A DNA stretch of 64,000 nucleotides from Saccharothrix tamanrassetensis (GTDB lineage Bacteria; Actinomycetota; Actinomycetes; Mycobacteriales; Pseudonocardiaceae), in NCBI RefSeq assembly GCF_014203665.1, contig NZ_JACHJN010000008.1:62001-126000 (forward strand), read 5' to 3'. The notes under the pieces are model-generated. The model did not search any database and was not told the DNA's origin. It saw only the letters and a program-made list of their open reading frames with translations. Within the stretch, counting starts at the first letter, position 1; the number at the start of each line of letters is the position of its first letter. The translations under genes and the position numbers were made by a program. Of this stretch, positions 24,238 through 32,849 are shown in pieces.

Positions 24238-24355
24238 AAAGTATCGGCCGGCCCGGCTTGACGCCATCGCCCGCCAAGACGACCATCATGACCATACCGA
24301 CTGGTCGGAATGTGGGCTAGCGGTCAGGCTCAGGGCGCAACCGGGAGGCGTGCGG

Positions 24356-25138
24356 GTGGAGTTCGAAGGCAGGGTCGCGCTGATCACCGGAGGCGCGAAC
24401 GGGATCGGCGAAGGAGTCGCCAGGCGGCTCGCCGGGCTGGGTGCGCGGGTCCTCGTCGCGGATGTGGACGCCGTGCGCGGCCAAGCCGTGGCCGACGACA
24501 TCGGCGGGGCGTTCGTCTCCTGTGACGTGCGCGATCCGCGGCAGAGCGAAGCGGCGGTGGCCGAAGCCGTCCGGGCGTTCGGCGGGCTGGACATCGTCGT
24601 GCTCAACGCCGGCATCGCCACGGGCTTCGGGCTCGGCGACGACTTCGACCCCGAGCGCTACCGCAGCGTCATGGGCATCAACCTGGACGGTGTCGTCTAC
24701 GGCGTGCACGCAGCGCTGCCGGAGTTGAAGAAGCGCGGCGGGCACATCATCGCCACGGCCAGCATGGCGGGGCTGATGGCGATGCCGCTCGACCCGCTCT
24801 ACGGCGCGAACAAGGCCGCCGTCGTGGCGCTGGTCCGCGCGCTGGGACCGGTCCTGGCCGCCGATGGCGTCACGGTCAACGCGGTCTGCCCGTCCTTCGC
24901 CGACACCGCGATCATCTCCGGGTTCAAGTCGTTCCTGGAGTCCTCCGGGATGCCCGTCCTGACCGTGGATGAGGTCGTGGACGCCTACCTCGCCGTGTTG
25001 CGGACCGGCGGAACCGGTGAATGCTGGTACGTGCAGGCGGGCCGGCCCAGCGAGCCGTTCAAGTTCCCCAACCCGCCCGGTCCGCGCACCGGCAGCGGTG
25101 CGCGCGTGACCCCGCACGACCCGTCCCAGGAAGGCTGA
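24356..25138 (+). CDS. SDR-family oxidoreductase
   Basis: A 260-aa SDR with TGGANGIG near residue 11, LNAG near 83 and the catalytic YGANK. The specificity region resembles 15-hydroxyprostaglandin-dehydrogenase-like SDRs. The GTG at 24356 is preferred because GGGAGG stands 7 nt upstream; the GTG at 24350 is too close to it. The C-terminus (PFKFPNPPGPRTGSGARVTP) is longer than in the minimal fold. It is divergent from the FabG/MaoC operon and lies 5 bp before a quinone-oxidoreductase-like gene, probably one operon. Confidence 0.87.
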   Translation: MEFEGRVALITGGANGIGEGVARRLAGLGARVLVADVDAVRGQAVADDIGGAFVSCDVRDPRQSEAAVAEAVRAFGGLDIVVLNAGIATGFGLGDDFDPERYRSVMGINLDGVVYGVHAALPELKKRGGHIIATASMAGLMAMPLDPLYGANKAAVVALVRALGPVLAADGVTVNAVCPSFADTAIISGFKSFLESSGMPVLTVDEVVDAYLAVLRTGGTGECWYVQAGRPSEPFKFPNPPGPRTGSGARVTPHDPSQEG

Positions 25139-25143
25139 AACCG

Positions 25144-26100
25144 TTGCGTGCCATCCAGATCACCGAATTCGGCGGACCCGAGGTGCTGACCGAGGTCGAA
25201 CTGCCCGACCCGGTGGCCGGTCCGGGCGAACTGCTCGTGGACGTCAGCCGCGCCGGGCTGAACTACGCCGACACGCACCAGGCGGAGAACTCCTACCTGG
25301 CGAAGATGGAACTGCCGATGGTGCCCGGCGGCGAGGTTGCCGGGCGCACGCCGGACGGCCGCCGCGTGGTCGCCCTGACGAACCACGGCGGGTACGCGCA
25401 GAAGGCCGTGGTGCCGGAAGCCACGGCGTTCGACGTTCCGGACGGGGTGGACGACCTGACCGCCCTGAGCATGGTCGTCCAGGGCGCTACGGCGTGGCTG
25501 CTGCTGCGCAAGAGCGCGCACATGGAACCGGGCGAGAGCGTCGTGGTGCACGCGGCGGCGGGCGGGGTCGGGACGATCGCCGTGCAGCTGGCCAAGAAGT
25601 GGGGCGCGGGCCGGGTCATCGCCACCGCCAGCAGCGACGAGAAGCGCGAGCTGGCGCTGGAGCTGGGCGCGGACGTCGCGGTCGACTCGACCGCCGGGGA
25701 CATGACCGCCGCCCTGCGCGAAGCCAACGGCGGGCGGCGGGTCGACATCGTGCTCGACATGACCGGCGGCGCGGTGACCGACCAGAGCATCGCGGCGCTC
25801 GCGCCGTTCGGCCGGCTCGCGTTCTACGGGATGGCCAGCCGGGAACGGCCGACGCCGGTCGACCCCGGCGCGCTGCTGGTGCACTCCACGGCCGTCGCGG
25901 GGATGTGGCTGCCGCACGCGTTCACACTGCCCGGCCGGGTCGTGCACCGGGCGATGAACGAGCTGTTCGGGCTGGTGGAGGCCGGTGAGCTGCGGGCCGT
26001 GCCGGGCGGCGAGTACGGGCTGTCCGAGGTCCGCCGGGCGCACGAGGACCTGCGGTCGCGCCGGACCACCGGGAAGCTGGTGCTCGACCCGTCGCGCTGA
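25144..26100 (+). CDS. NADPH:quinone oxidoreductase-like medium-chain dehydrogenase
   Basis: A 318-aa zinc-free medium-chain dehydrogenase of the quinone-reductase group. It has the N-terminal GroES-like part (RAIQITEFGGPEVL, GLNYADTHQ) and the nucleotide motif AAGGVGTIAVQLAKKWGA. It starts at a rare TTG (25144) behind AGGAAGG; no ATG or GTG is available in frame nearby except one inside the previous gene. It likely reduces quinones or enones with NADPH. Co-transcription with the SDR suggests joint oxidation/reduction of one class of carbonyl substrates. Confidence 0.85.
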   Translation: MRAIQITEFGGPEVLTEVELPDPVAGPGELLVDVSRAGLNYADTHQAENSYLAKMELPMVPGGEVAGRTPDGRRVVALTNHGGYAQKAVVPEATAFDVPDGVDDLTALSMVVQGATAWLLLRKSAHMEPGESVVVHAAAGGVGTIAVQLAKKWGAGRVIATASSDEKRELALELGADVAVDSTAGDMTAALREANGGRRVDIVLDMTGGAVTDQSIAALAPFGRLAFYGMASRERPTPVDPGALLVHSTAVAGMWLPHAFTLPGRVVHRAMNELFGLVEAGELRAVPGGEYGLSEVRRAHEDLRSRRTTGKLVLDPSR

Positions 26101-26106
26101 CCGCGG

Positions 26107-26157
26107 CCCGTCCGGCCGGACGGGAAGAGGGGCCGCCTCGTCGGTGCGGGCGGCCCC
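26107..26157. terminator. Double hairpin between convergent genes
   Basis: Two stems stand side by side: the perfect palindrome CCCGTCCGGCCGGACGGG (26107-26124), and GGGGCCGCC / GGCGGCCCC (26129-26137, 26149-26157). They end the quinone-reductase and DUF6319 genes. Confidence 0.7.
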
Positions 26158-26163
26158 GCCACG

Positions 26164-26631
26164 TCATTCGCTGAGTTCGGCGAGCGCGGCCTTGACCTTC
26201 GCCAGCTCGGCCTCCAGCTCCTCCATGCGGGTGCGGTGCTGGGCGCGGGCGGCCTCGATGACCTCGTCGATGCCGCCGGCGATGTCCTCGTGCAGCTCCT
26301 TGGCCGCCTTCGACACGGCGGCGGCGGAGATGCTCAGGCCCTGCACGACCCGCTTGGTGCCGTGCACCAGGTCGGCCTGCCACTCGCCGTCGGCGGTGCC
26401 GGTCACGGTCAGCGTCAGCTCGACCGTGCGGGTCTTCTTGGCCGTGCTCTTGGGGGCACGGGGCTTCGCCGCGGGCTTGGCTTCAGGCTTGGCTTCGGGC
26501 TTGGCCACGGGCGCCTCCTCCTGCTGCTGCGGTGCGGCAGGCTTGTCGTCGGGCTCCTCCTGCTGCACGGGTGCGGCGGGCGCCACGGCGTCCACCTGGT
26601 CTTCCTGCTCCACGAGCGTGTCCGCCTGCAC
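26164..26631 (-). CDS. DUF6319-like protein with Ala/Lys/Pro linker and C-terminal coiled coil
   Basis: A 155-aa protein. Residues 1-65 are low-complexity (Gln/Glu/Pro, then repeated PEAKPEAKP), residues 68-100 a beta-rich part (VELTLTVTGTADGEWQADLV), and the C-terminus a coiled coil (RMEELEAELAKVKAALAELS). It matches what I recall of DUF6319 proteins of Pseudonocardiaceae; function unknown. The Lys/Ala/Pro stretch resembles histone-H1-like tails, so DNA contact is conceivable but unproven. The GTG start has GGAGAGGAAA upstream. Confidence 0.7.
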   Translation of the reverse strand: MQADTLVEQEDQVDAVAPAAPVQQEEPDDKPAAPQQQEEAPVAKPEAKPEAKPAAKPRAPKSTAKKTRTVELTLTVTGTADGEWQADLVHGTKRVVQGLSISAAAVSKAAKELHEDIAGGIDEVIEAARAQHRTRMEELEAELAKVKAALAELSE

Positions 26632-26733
26632 GTTCTCGTTTCCTCTCCGCTGATCCGGCTCGACCCGGCGCGATCATAGAACACTTGTTCGATGGTGGGT
26701 CGATTGCCCCGCACAGCGTAGGGTGTCGGGCTT

Positions 26734-27069
26734 GTGAGCGGATGGCGGGACTTGTCCGCCCGCCGGTTCCTGGACCGGCTCGGTGGCGAAATCAGCATGG
26801 CAACGGCGGTACTCGCGCCGGTCGGCGTCCTCGCGGCGGTGGACCAGCACGCGGCAGCGGTGCGGGACATCCTCGCGTACGGCGCGCCGGCCGCGGCGGC
26901 GGTGATCCTCTTGGCGGGCTACGCCAAGGGCGTGTGGGACGAGGCGGTGACGCACGGCTGGAGCCCACCGTCGATCATCGAGTGGGCGCACGCGGACTGG
27001 ACGACGCTGAGACTGGCGGCGGTCTGCTCGTTGGCCCGCACCGCCGAGGAACCCGCCCTGGAATCGTGA
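26734..27069 (+). CDS. DUF6401 family protein
   Basis: A 111-aa protein with the signature PVGVLAAVDQHAAAVRDILA seen in DUF6401 proteins, which are often near natural-product genes in actinobacteria; their function is unknown. Here no biosynthetic gene is next to it. A hydrophobic stretch (APAAAAVILLAGYAKGV) might contact the membrane. The GTG at 26734 is the first start in frame. Confidence 0.7.
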   Translation: MSGWRDLSARRFLDRLGGEISMATAVLAPVGVLAAVDQHAAAVRDILAYGAPAAAAVILLAGYAKGVWDEAVTHGWSPPSIIEWAHADWTTLRLAAVCSLARTAEEPALES

Positions 27070-27131
27070 AGTTCCTCCGGTCACCTCACCCGCCCACGAC
27101 GCAGCGGCCGTCGAGCACAGCGGCCGTCAAC

Positions 27132-27168
27132 ACAGCGGCGACGGCACTTGGAGTGCCGTCGCCGCTGT
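27132..27168. terminator. Strong bidirectional terminator
   Basis: A perfect 17-bp stem (27132-27148 with 27152-27168) and a 3-nt loop separate the convergent DUF6401 and channel genes. Confidence 0.85.
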
Positions 27169-27179
27169 CCCGCTGATCC

Positions 27180-28061
27180 TTACTGCTGCGGCGGGCGCTG
27201 ACCGGGGTGCGGCTGGGGCTGAACCGGGTTCCCGACCGGCGGCGTGGGCATGGTGGCGGCGTGCGCGGGGGTCTCCGCGTGCACCGGGGGCACCTGCTGG
27301 GTGGGCGCGTCCTGGATCCGTCGCACGTCCTCACGACCCCGCTTGTACGCCTCGGCCTGGGCCTTCGCCTGCGGCACCTCGTTCTCCGCGCGCGTCAGCC
27401 AGCCTTCCCAGCGCTGCTGCATCGGCTTGACCAGACCACCGCCGACACCGACCACGGCGATACCGCCCACGGTGGCCAGGATGGTGATCAGGATCGGCAG
27501 GGTGACGGCGGTCGCGACACCGATCTGGTTCAGCGCGGCGATGATGCCGAGACCGATGATGAACCAGGACGCCACGTTGGCGATCGTGCGGCCGTAGGAG
27601 ACACCGCTCAGCGCCCGGGAGGTCAGGTCGCGCACGGCACTCGCGATGGCCGCGGCCACCACGATGATCACGATGGCGACGATCGCCCGCGGCAGCCAGG
27701 CCACGATCTCGGTCAGCAGGTTGCTCACCGGGTTCGACCCGAACAGCCCGAACGCGATCTGGAGGGCGATCAGCAGGATGCCGTAGTACACGATCTGCGC
27801 GACCAGCCCCGAGGCGTCGAACTTGGAACGCGCCATGGCCTCGCCGATGCCTCCGCGCTGCACCGCGCGGTCGAAGTGCACCCGCTCCAGCACCTTGTGC
27901 ACGGCCGTGCGCAGCAGTCGGGCCACGATCCACCCGATGAGCAGCACGAGGAGGAAGCCGACGAGTTTGGGCAGGAATGTCACCACGGACCGCAGGGCGT
28001 CACCGGTGGCTTCACCGATGCCTTGGGCCTGCGCCGTCTGCACGGCGAGCAGGGCGTTCAT
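27180..28061 (-). CDS. MscS-like conserved-TM-helix membrane protein
   Basis: A 293-aa protein with about five hydrophobic helices: VVTFLPKLVGFLLVLLIGWI, IVYYGILLIALQIAFGLFG, LPRAIVAIVIIVVAAAIASA, VASWFIIGLGIIAALNQIGV and LPILITILATVGGIAVVGVG. These carry the conserved TM-helix repeat found in small mechanosensitive-channel-like proteins. A cytosolic tail after residue 225 is helical and then Pro/Gln-rich. It may gate ions under osmotic stress; the beta domain of true MscS is missing, so channel function is inference. Confidence 0.8.
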   Translation of the reverse strand: MNALLAVQTAQAQGIGEATGDALRSVVTFLPKLVGFLLVLLIGWIVARLLRTAVHKVLERVHFDRAVQRGGIGEAMARSKFDASGLVAQIVYYGILLIALQIAFGLFGSNPVSNLLTEIVAWLPRAIVAIVIIVVAAAIASAVRDLTSRALSGVSYGRTIANVASWFIIGLGIIAALNQIGVATAVTLPILITILATVGGIAVVGVGGGLVKPMQQRWEGWLTRAENEVPQAKAQAEAYKRGREDVRRIQDAPTQQVPPVHAETPAHAATMPTPPVGNPVQPQPHPGQRPPQQ

Positions 28062-28267
28062 CGTTCGACCTCCTCGGGAGCGACTCTTCTCACAAACCGG
28101 TTACCCCGGGTCGCCCCACCAAACCTCCGGCGCCGGACCTGCAGCGCCGAACCTCCGGCGCCGATCTCCCCGCGCCGCCCTGCAGCACCGATCGCAAGCG
28201 TTTCCCTCCAGCGCCCCCCTACCGCATCGGGCCTCCCAGCCCGACTTTCCAGCGCTGAACCGCCTGG
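28062..28267. other. Non-coding spacer with short CCTCCGGCGCCG repeats
   Basis: About 200 bp upstream of the channel gene. AACCTCCGGCGCCG-type words recur. No gene is supported. Confidence 0.4.
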
Positions 28268-28507
28268 TCAGGGCGTCGGCGCAGCCGGCGGAAACCGCAC
28301 CGCGCGTTGCTTCTCCACGTCGGACACGCCGGGCACGGCCCTCAGCGACCGGATCGCCTCCCGGGCGACCGATCCGGTGACCATGCCCAGCGCCTCCAGC
28401 ACGTCGTCCACCACCAGCCCGGCCTCCCGCAGGGCCGCCACCACGGCCGGCAGGTCCGCGAGGCTTTCATCGGCGACCGAGACCACGACCTTGTCCACGG
28501 GGTCCAC
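28268..28507 (-). CDS. Small protein next to S8 protease, possible propeptide-like partner
   Basis: A 79-aa protein (VVVSVADESLADLPAVVAAL, then REAGLVVDDVLEALGMVTGS) with the beta-alpha-beta pattern of small ferredoxin-like domains such as the I9 protease propeptide. It starts 18 bp after the S8 peptidase and is surely co-transcribed. Small proteins of this type recur beside such peptidases in actinobacteria, so it may fold or inhibit the enzyme in trans. This is inference from neighbourhood and predicted fold. Confidence 0.7.
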   Translation of the reverse strand: MDPVDKVVVSVADESLADLPAVVAALREAGLVVDDVLEALGMVTGSVAREAIRSLRAVPGVSDVEKQRAVRFPPAAPTP

Positions 28508-28525
28508 GGGCGCCTCCGGGATGGG

Positions 28526-29713
28526 CTAGGGAGCTTGCACCAATCCTGCACCGACATCGGTGGAAGGCAAGCCCAGGCGGCGCCCGGCCTGCATCAGCCG
28601 CGCCCACAGCTCCCAGCCGCGCGCGTTGTACTGCTGGGCGATCAGCGCGGCGACGCCCGCGACGTGCGGTGTGGCCATGCTGGTGCCCTGGATGCGCTTG
28701 TGCAGGGTGTCCGCGGTCTTGCCGTTCCAGCTGGAGTACACGTCCACGCCGGGGCCGACCACGTCGACCTGGCCGACGGTGTCCATGGTCCCGCAGGAGA
28801 ACGGCGCGACGGACCGCCGGTCGTCCACCGCGCCCACGGAGAGCACCGACGGGCAGTTGGCCGGGTGCCCGACCGGTGCCGTCCTGCCCGGGCGGCTGCT
28901 CTCGTTGCCCGCCGCCGCGATGATCAGCGTGTTCCTGGCCAACGCGCGCTGCGCGGCCTGTTCGAAGATCTGCGAGTACGGCGTTCCCGGCCGGACCGCC
29001 GCGCCCAGCGACATGGACACGACCGCGCAGCCGTTGGCGATCGCCCACGCGATGCCGTTGAGGATGCCGCCGTCCGAGCCCGTGCCGGAGTCGGACAGCA
29101 CCTTGCCCGCGTAGATCTCCGCCTCGTGGGCGACGCCGTAGCCGGGACCGCCGGAGGCGGGCTTGCGGGGACCGGCCGCGGAGCCGATGCAGTGCGTGCC
29201 GTGGCCGTGCCCGTCGTCCACGGTCTCGCCCTCGACGAACGAGTTGGTGAACACGGTGCGGCCGGCGTAGTCCGGGTGGTCGACGGTGAAGCCGGTGTCC
29301 AGCACGGCGAGCCGGATGCCCGCGCCGGTCGCGGAGCAGAGCGTGGCGCCCACGGCTTGCAGGCCCCAGGTGAACACGCTCTCGTCCACGAGGGCGGACC
29401 CGGTTTCCCCCCGGGCGGGCGCGGCGATCGCGTGCACGACCCGCTCCGCCTCGACCACGGAGATCGGGCCGGGCTCGTCCACGGCCCGCGCCAGCGCGCT
29501 GACCTGGTCCGGGGCCGCGTTGACGACCGCGATGCCGAGGTCCTGGAAGATGACGCCGTCGGAGGTCCCCAGCTGTTCGGTGGAGACCGACTCGACGGTG
29601 CCCGCCGCGTGGATCCCGGCGACGCGGTTCAGTTCCCGGGCGTTCGCGGAGACGGAGTTGTCCTCCAGGAGCACGAGGTATCGGCCGGTGGTGGTCTCGG
29701 TTGCGTCTGGCAT
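28526..29713 (-). CDS. S8 (subtilisin-like) serine peptidase without signal peptide
   Basis: A 395-aa subtilase with a complete triad: Asp139 in VLDTGF, His171 in GHGTHCIG and Ser345 in GTSMATPH. The oxyanion Asn270 lies in AAGNESS. Residues 10-95 look like a propeptide-type domain (RYLVLLEDNSVSANARELNR). No signal peptide is visible, unlike most secreted subtilases, so it may act in the cytoplasm or leave by another route. The ATG at 29713 follows GAAGGGGG. It forms an operon with the small protein downstream. Confidence 0.92.
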   Translation of the reverse strand: MPDATETTTGRYLVLLEDNSVSANARELNRVAGIHAAGTVESVSTEQLGTSDGVIFQDLGIAVVNAAPDQVSALARAVDEPGPISVVEAERVVHAIAAPARGETGSALVDESVFTWGLQAVGATLCSATGAGIRLAVLDTGFTVDHPDYAGRTVFTNSFVEGETVDDGHGHGTHCIGSAAGPRKPASGGPGYGVAHEAEIYAGKVLSDSGTGSDGGILNGIAWAIANGCAVVSMSLGAAVRPGTPYSQIFEQAAQRALARNTLIIAAAGNESSRPGRTAPVGHPANCPSVLSVGAVDDRRSVAPFSCGTMDTVGQVDVVGPGVDVYSSWNGKTADTLHKRIQGTSMATPHVAGVAALIAQQYNARGWELWARLMQAGRRLGLPSTDVGAGLVQAP

Positions 29714-29833
29714 GAGGACCCCCTTCGGGGTTGGACGGCAATCAGGTGTAACCCCGGTGACCGCCGGTGTTCAAGCGGCCAAACGTGGCCCATTCGCCTT
29801 TTCAGAGCAATCGAGTCCTCGCCGAGATACAGG

Positions 29834-31015
29834 TCAGGCCGTCGCGGGCTGCGCACCACGCTTTCGGACGAATTTCGCCAGCGGTTCGACCACCCGCGCG
29901 GCCACCGGTCCGAGCACCGCCATCAGCAGCACGTAGGCCGTGGCCAGGGCCGCGAGCTGCCCGTCGACCGCACCGGAGGCCACCGTGAGGCTCGCGATGA
30001 CGATGGAGAACTCGCCGCGCGCGACCAGTGCCGCACCCGCCCGTGCCCGGCCGAGTTTCCCGATGCCCTGCCGTTTCGCGGCCCACCAACCGGTGGCGAC
30101 TTTGGTCAGCGTGGTGACCACGGCGAGCGCGATCGCCAATGCCAGCACAGGTGGAATCGACGCCGGATCTGTGTTGAGCCCGAAAACGACGAAGAACATC
30201 GCCGCGAAGAGGTCGCGCAACGGCTCCAGCATCCGGGTCGCGTTCTCCGCGGTCGACCCGGAGATCGCGATGCCGAGCAGGAACGCGCCCACCGCCGCCG
30301 ACACCTGCAACTGCGAGGCCACGCCGGCCACCAGCAGCGCCGCGCCGAGCACCTTGAGCAGGAACACCTCGGGGTCGGGGCTGTCCACCACGGCCGACAC
30401 GTACCGGCCGAACTTCAACGCGACGACCAGGACCACGGTGATGGCGGCCAGCGAGATGCCGACCGCGCTCAACCCGCCCAGGAAGCTCACGCCCGCCAGC
30501 ACGGCGGTCAGGATCGGCAGGTACACGGCCATCGCCAGGTCCTCGAAGACCAGCACGGACAGCACCACCGGCGTCTCCCGGTTGCCCAGCCGGCCCAGGT
30601 CGCCGAGCACCTTCGCGATGATCCCGGACGACGAGATGTAGGTGACGCCCGCCATCGCCAGCGCGCCCACCGGGCCCCAGCCCAGGACCAGCGCCGCCAC
30701 CGCGCCGGGCGTGGCGTTGAGCACGATGTCCACCACACCGGCCATCCAGGACCGCTTGAGGCCGGTCATCAGCTCCGCGGCCGAGTACTCCAGGCCCAGC
30801 AGGAGCAGCAGCAGGATCACGCCTATCTCGCTGGAGATGTGCGCGAAGTCCTCGATGCCGTGCAGCGGGATCAGACCGCCCTGCCCGAAGGCCAGGCCCC
30901 CGATCAGGTAGAGCGGGATCGGCGAGATGCCGATCCGCCAGGCCATCTTGCCCAGCAGACCGAGGCCGAAGAAGACTGCGCCGAGTTGGACGAGTGCGAT
31001 CGCGGTGTCGTGCAA
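29834..31015 (-). CDS. CPA2-family cation/proton antiporter
   Basis: A 393-aa integral membrane protein with about 12 hydrophobic helices and the CPA2 core: ISPIPLYLIGGLAFGQGG, GVILLLLLLGLEYSAAEL, VLSVLVFEDLAMAVYLPIL (with the usual Glu-Asp pair) and ALVARGEFSIVIASL. It exchanges K+ or Na+ for H+ across the membrane. The TTG at 31015, 4 nt after the upstream stop, is the start; no ATG or GTG is available nearby. Its partner is the TrkA-C protein before it, like the KhtT-KhtU system, so K+/H+ exchange regulated by nucleotide or pH is likely. Confidence 0.9.
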   Translation of the reverse strand: MHDTAIALVQLGAVFFGLGLLGKMAWRIGISPIPLYLIGGLAFGQGGLIPLHGIEDFAHISSEIGVILLLLLLGLEYSAAELMTGLKRSWMAGVVDIVLNATPGAVAALVLGWGPVGALAMAGVTYISSSGIIAKVLGDLGRLGNRETPVVLSVLVFEDLAMAVYLPILTAVLAGVSFLGGLSAVGISLAAITVVLVVALKFGRYVSAVVDSPDPEVFLLKVLGAALLVAGVASQLQVSAAVGAFLLGIAISGSTAENATRMLEPLRDLFAAMFFVVFGLNTDPASIPPVLALAIALAVVTTLTKVATGWWAAKRQGIGKLGRARAGAALVARGEFSIVIASLTVASGAVDGQLAALATAYVLLMAVLGPVAARVVEPLAKFVRKRGAQPATA

Positions 31016-31019
31016 GGGC

Positions 31020-31499
31020 TCAGCCGTCCAGGATGTCTGATGTCTTGGCCAGGCCGTCCGCGGTGCCGACCACGACCACCAGGTCACCGCCGGCGAAGGT
31101 GAAGTCCGGGCGCGGCGACGGGTGCACGGAGCCCGCGCGCACCACGGCCACGATGGACGAGCCGGTGCGGGAGCGCAGCTCCGTCTCGCCGAGCGTGCGG
31201 CCGTCGAACCGGGAGCCGGGCGCGACCGGGAACTGCCGGGTCGAGATGCCCGCCACGTCCCGGTGCTGCTCCTCCAGGTGCGCCACCAGCTGCGGCGAAC
31301 CGAGCAGACCGGCCAGCGTGCCCGCCTCGGCCGGGGTCAGCGCTATGGACGCCGAGCAGTCGTCCGGGTCGTCCTTACTGGACACGATCAGCTCGAACTT
31401 GCCGTCGCGGTGGGTGATGACCCCGATCCGGCGGCCCGCGCGGATCATGAAGTCCTGACGGGTACCGATTCCCGGCAAGGGCGTGACCTCGACGTTCAT
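31020..31499 (-). CDS. KhtT-like regulatory subunit with TrkA-C domain
   Basis: A 159-aa cytosolic protein. The N-terminal part (VEVTPLPGIGTRQDFMIRAG, RRIGVITHRDG) matches KhtT-type regulators. The C-terminal RCK-C/TrkA-C domain (residues 90-155) carries GRTLGETELRSRTGSSIVAV and FAGGDLVVVVGTADGL. It probably binds a ligand such as a cyclic nucleotide and gates the antiporter encoded 4 nt downstream. The ATG at 31499 lies only 18 bp from the divergent DUF1015 start, so its promoter must overlap that gene. Confidence 0.88.
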   Translation of the reverse strand: MNVEVTPLPGIGTRQDFMIRAGRRIGVITHRDGKFELIVSSKDDPDDCSASIALTPAEAGTLAGLLGSPQLVAHLEEQHRDVAGISTRQFPVAPGSRFDGRTLGETELRSRTGSSIVAVVRAGSVHPSPRPDFTFAGGDLVVVVGTADGLAKTSDILDG

Positions 31500-31517
31500 A
31501 CCTGCATGATAATCAAC
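31500..31517. promoter_or_regulatory. Very short divergent start region
   Basis: Only 18 bp separate the ATG of the KhtT-like gene (31499) and that of DUF1015 (31518). On the plus strand GATAAT (31508-31513) lies 4 nt before the ATG. On the minus strand TATCAT lies 6 nt before its ATG. Neither start has a Shine-Dalgarno, so both transcripts may be leaderless with intertwined -10 boxes. Confidence 0.4.
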
Positions 31518-32678
31518 ATGACTGTTCGGGTTCGCGCCGTGCGCAGCGGGTGGGTGGTCCGGGACCGGGTGCCGGGTCCGGACGTGGACGAGTTCGCCGA
31601 GCCCGAGCGGGTCGTGCGGGCGCTGGCCGGGGCGCGCAACGGCACCTTGCTGGCGGTGCAGCACCCGCACCGCACGCCGAAGGCGCTGGCAGCCGGGTTG
31701 AGCCTGCTCGACGCGTTACCGGACGCCCGGGCCGAGCTGACCTACCTGTGCCGGACCGCCTACCGGCAGGTCTCCGACGTCGTCGCGCCCTACCGGGTGG
31801 ACGGGCCGGACGGCACGGCGTACGGGCTGCTGTGCCTGGCCGACCCGGCGGCGGTCGGCCACACCGAGGAGGTCTACCCGGACGTGGTGGCCGAACGCGC
31901 CCGCGTGCTGGCCGGCCTGGGCTGCGTGACCAGTGCCGCGCTGCTCGTCCCGGTGCCCGCCGGCGACGGCCTCGGGTGGCCGGTCCGTGCTGCCGGGCCT
32001 GGTGTCGCCGCGCCGTCCGAGCTGACCCGGCTGGTGGCGGAGGTGGACGAGGAGCCGGCCGTGTCCATGGTGGACCCGAGCGGGCGGCGGCACTGGCTGT
32101 GGCTGGTCGGCCCCGGCCGCCGGCAGGACGCCCTGCTGGCCGCCGCCGGCGCGCACCCGCTGATGGTCGCGGACGGCAACCACCGGGTGGCGGCGGCCGC
32201 GGCGGCCGGGCTCACCGGGTTGCTGGCGCTGGTCGCGGCCGGTCCGGACCTGCGGGTGGGTCCGATCCACCGCGCCCTGGTCGGCACCGGCCTGGCACTG
32301 GACGAGTTGGCGTCCGCGTGGCGCGGCATCGGTCTGCGGGTGGACGAGGTCGACGTGTCCGTGCGCCCGTCGCCCGGTGTGGTGGTGGCTGTGTCGGGCG
32401 CGCGGGCGCTGCGGGTGGAGCTGCCGTCGTCCGGCATCGACCACGCGTTCGTCGAGTCGAACCTGCTGGAGAAGGCGCTGGGGCTGGACCCGGAGAGCCC
32501 GCACGTGCGCCCGGTCACCAACGGTGTGCCCCTGGACGCGGACGCCCTGCTGCAGATCGCGCCGGTCCCGGTGGCCGACGTGCTGGCCGTGCACGCGGCG
32601 GGTGGCCGGATGCCGCGCAAGAGCACGTACTTCACGCCCAAGCCGCGCAGCGGTCTGCTGCTGGCCGACCTGGACTGA
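31518..32678 (+). CDS. DUF1015 family protein
   Basis: A 386-aa protein of the DUF1015 family: GWVVRDRVPGPDVDEFAEPE near the start, AVQHPHRTPKAL, LMVADGNHRVAAA (the conserved DGNHRY-like box) and the terminal RMPRKSTYFTPKPRSGLLL. The family's biochemical activity is unknown; it is widespread and sometimes lies near amino-acid metabolism genes. Start at the ATG at 31518, with an alternative ATG at 31506 in frame. It is divergent from the antiporter pair. Confidence 0.85.
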   Translation: MTVRVRAVRSGWVVRDRVPGPDVDEFAEPERVVRALAGARNGTLLAVQHPHRTPKALAAGLSLLDALPDARAELTYLCRTAYRQVSDVVAPYRVDGPDGTAYGLLCLADPAAVGHTEEVYPDVVAERARVLAGLGCVTSAALLVPVPAGDGLGWPVRAAGPGVAAPSELTRLVAEVDEEPAVSMVDPSGRRHWLWLVGPGRRQDALLAAAGAHPLMVADGNHRVAAAAAAGLTGLLALVAAGPDLRVGPIHRALVGTGLALDELASAWRGIGLRVDEVDVSVRPSPGVVVAVSGARALRVELPSSGIDHAFVESNLLEKALGLDPESPHVRPVTNGVPLDADALLQIAPVPVADVLAVHAAGGRMPRKSTYFTPKPRSGLLLADLD

Positions 32679-32849
32679 TCAGATCGGCCCGGAAGGAGAC
32701 CGACGCCGGAAGAAGGCCGGCCGGCCCGAGCCGGTTGGCCCGCCGGCCGTCGGGCAGCCGGCCGGGTCCAGCGCCCGGTTCCGGTGTGATGGGCCACACC
32801 AGGCACAATAAGAGGTTGACGGTCCGGTCGCGTTGAGGAGGAAACCCCG

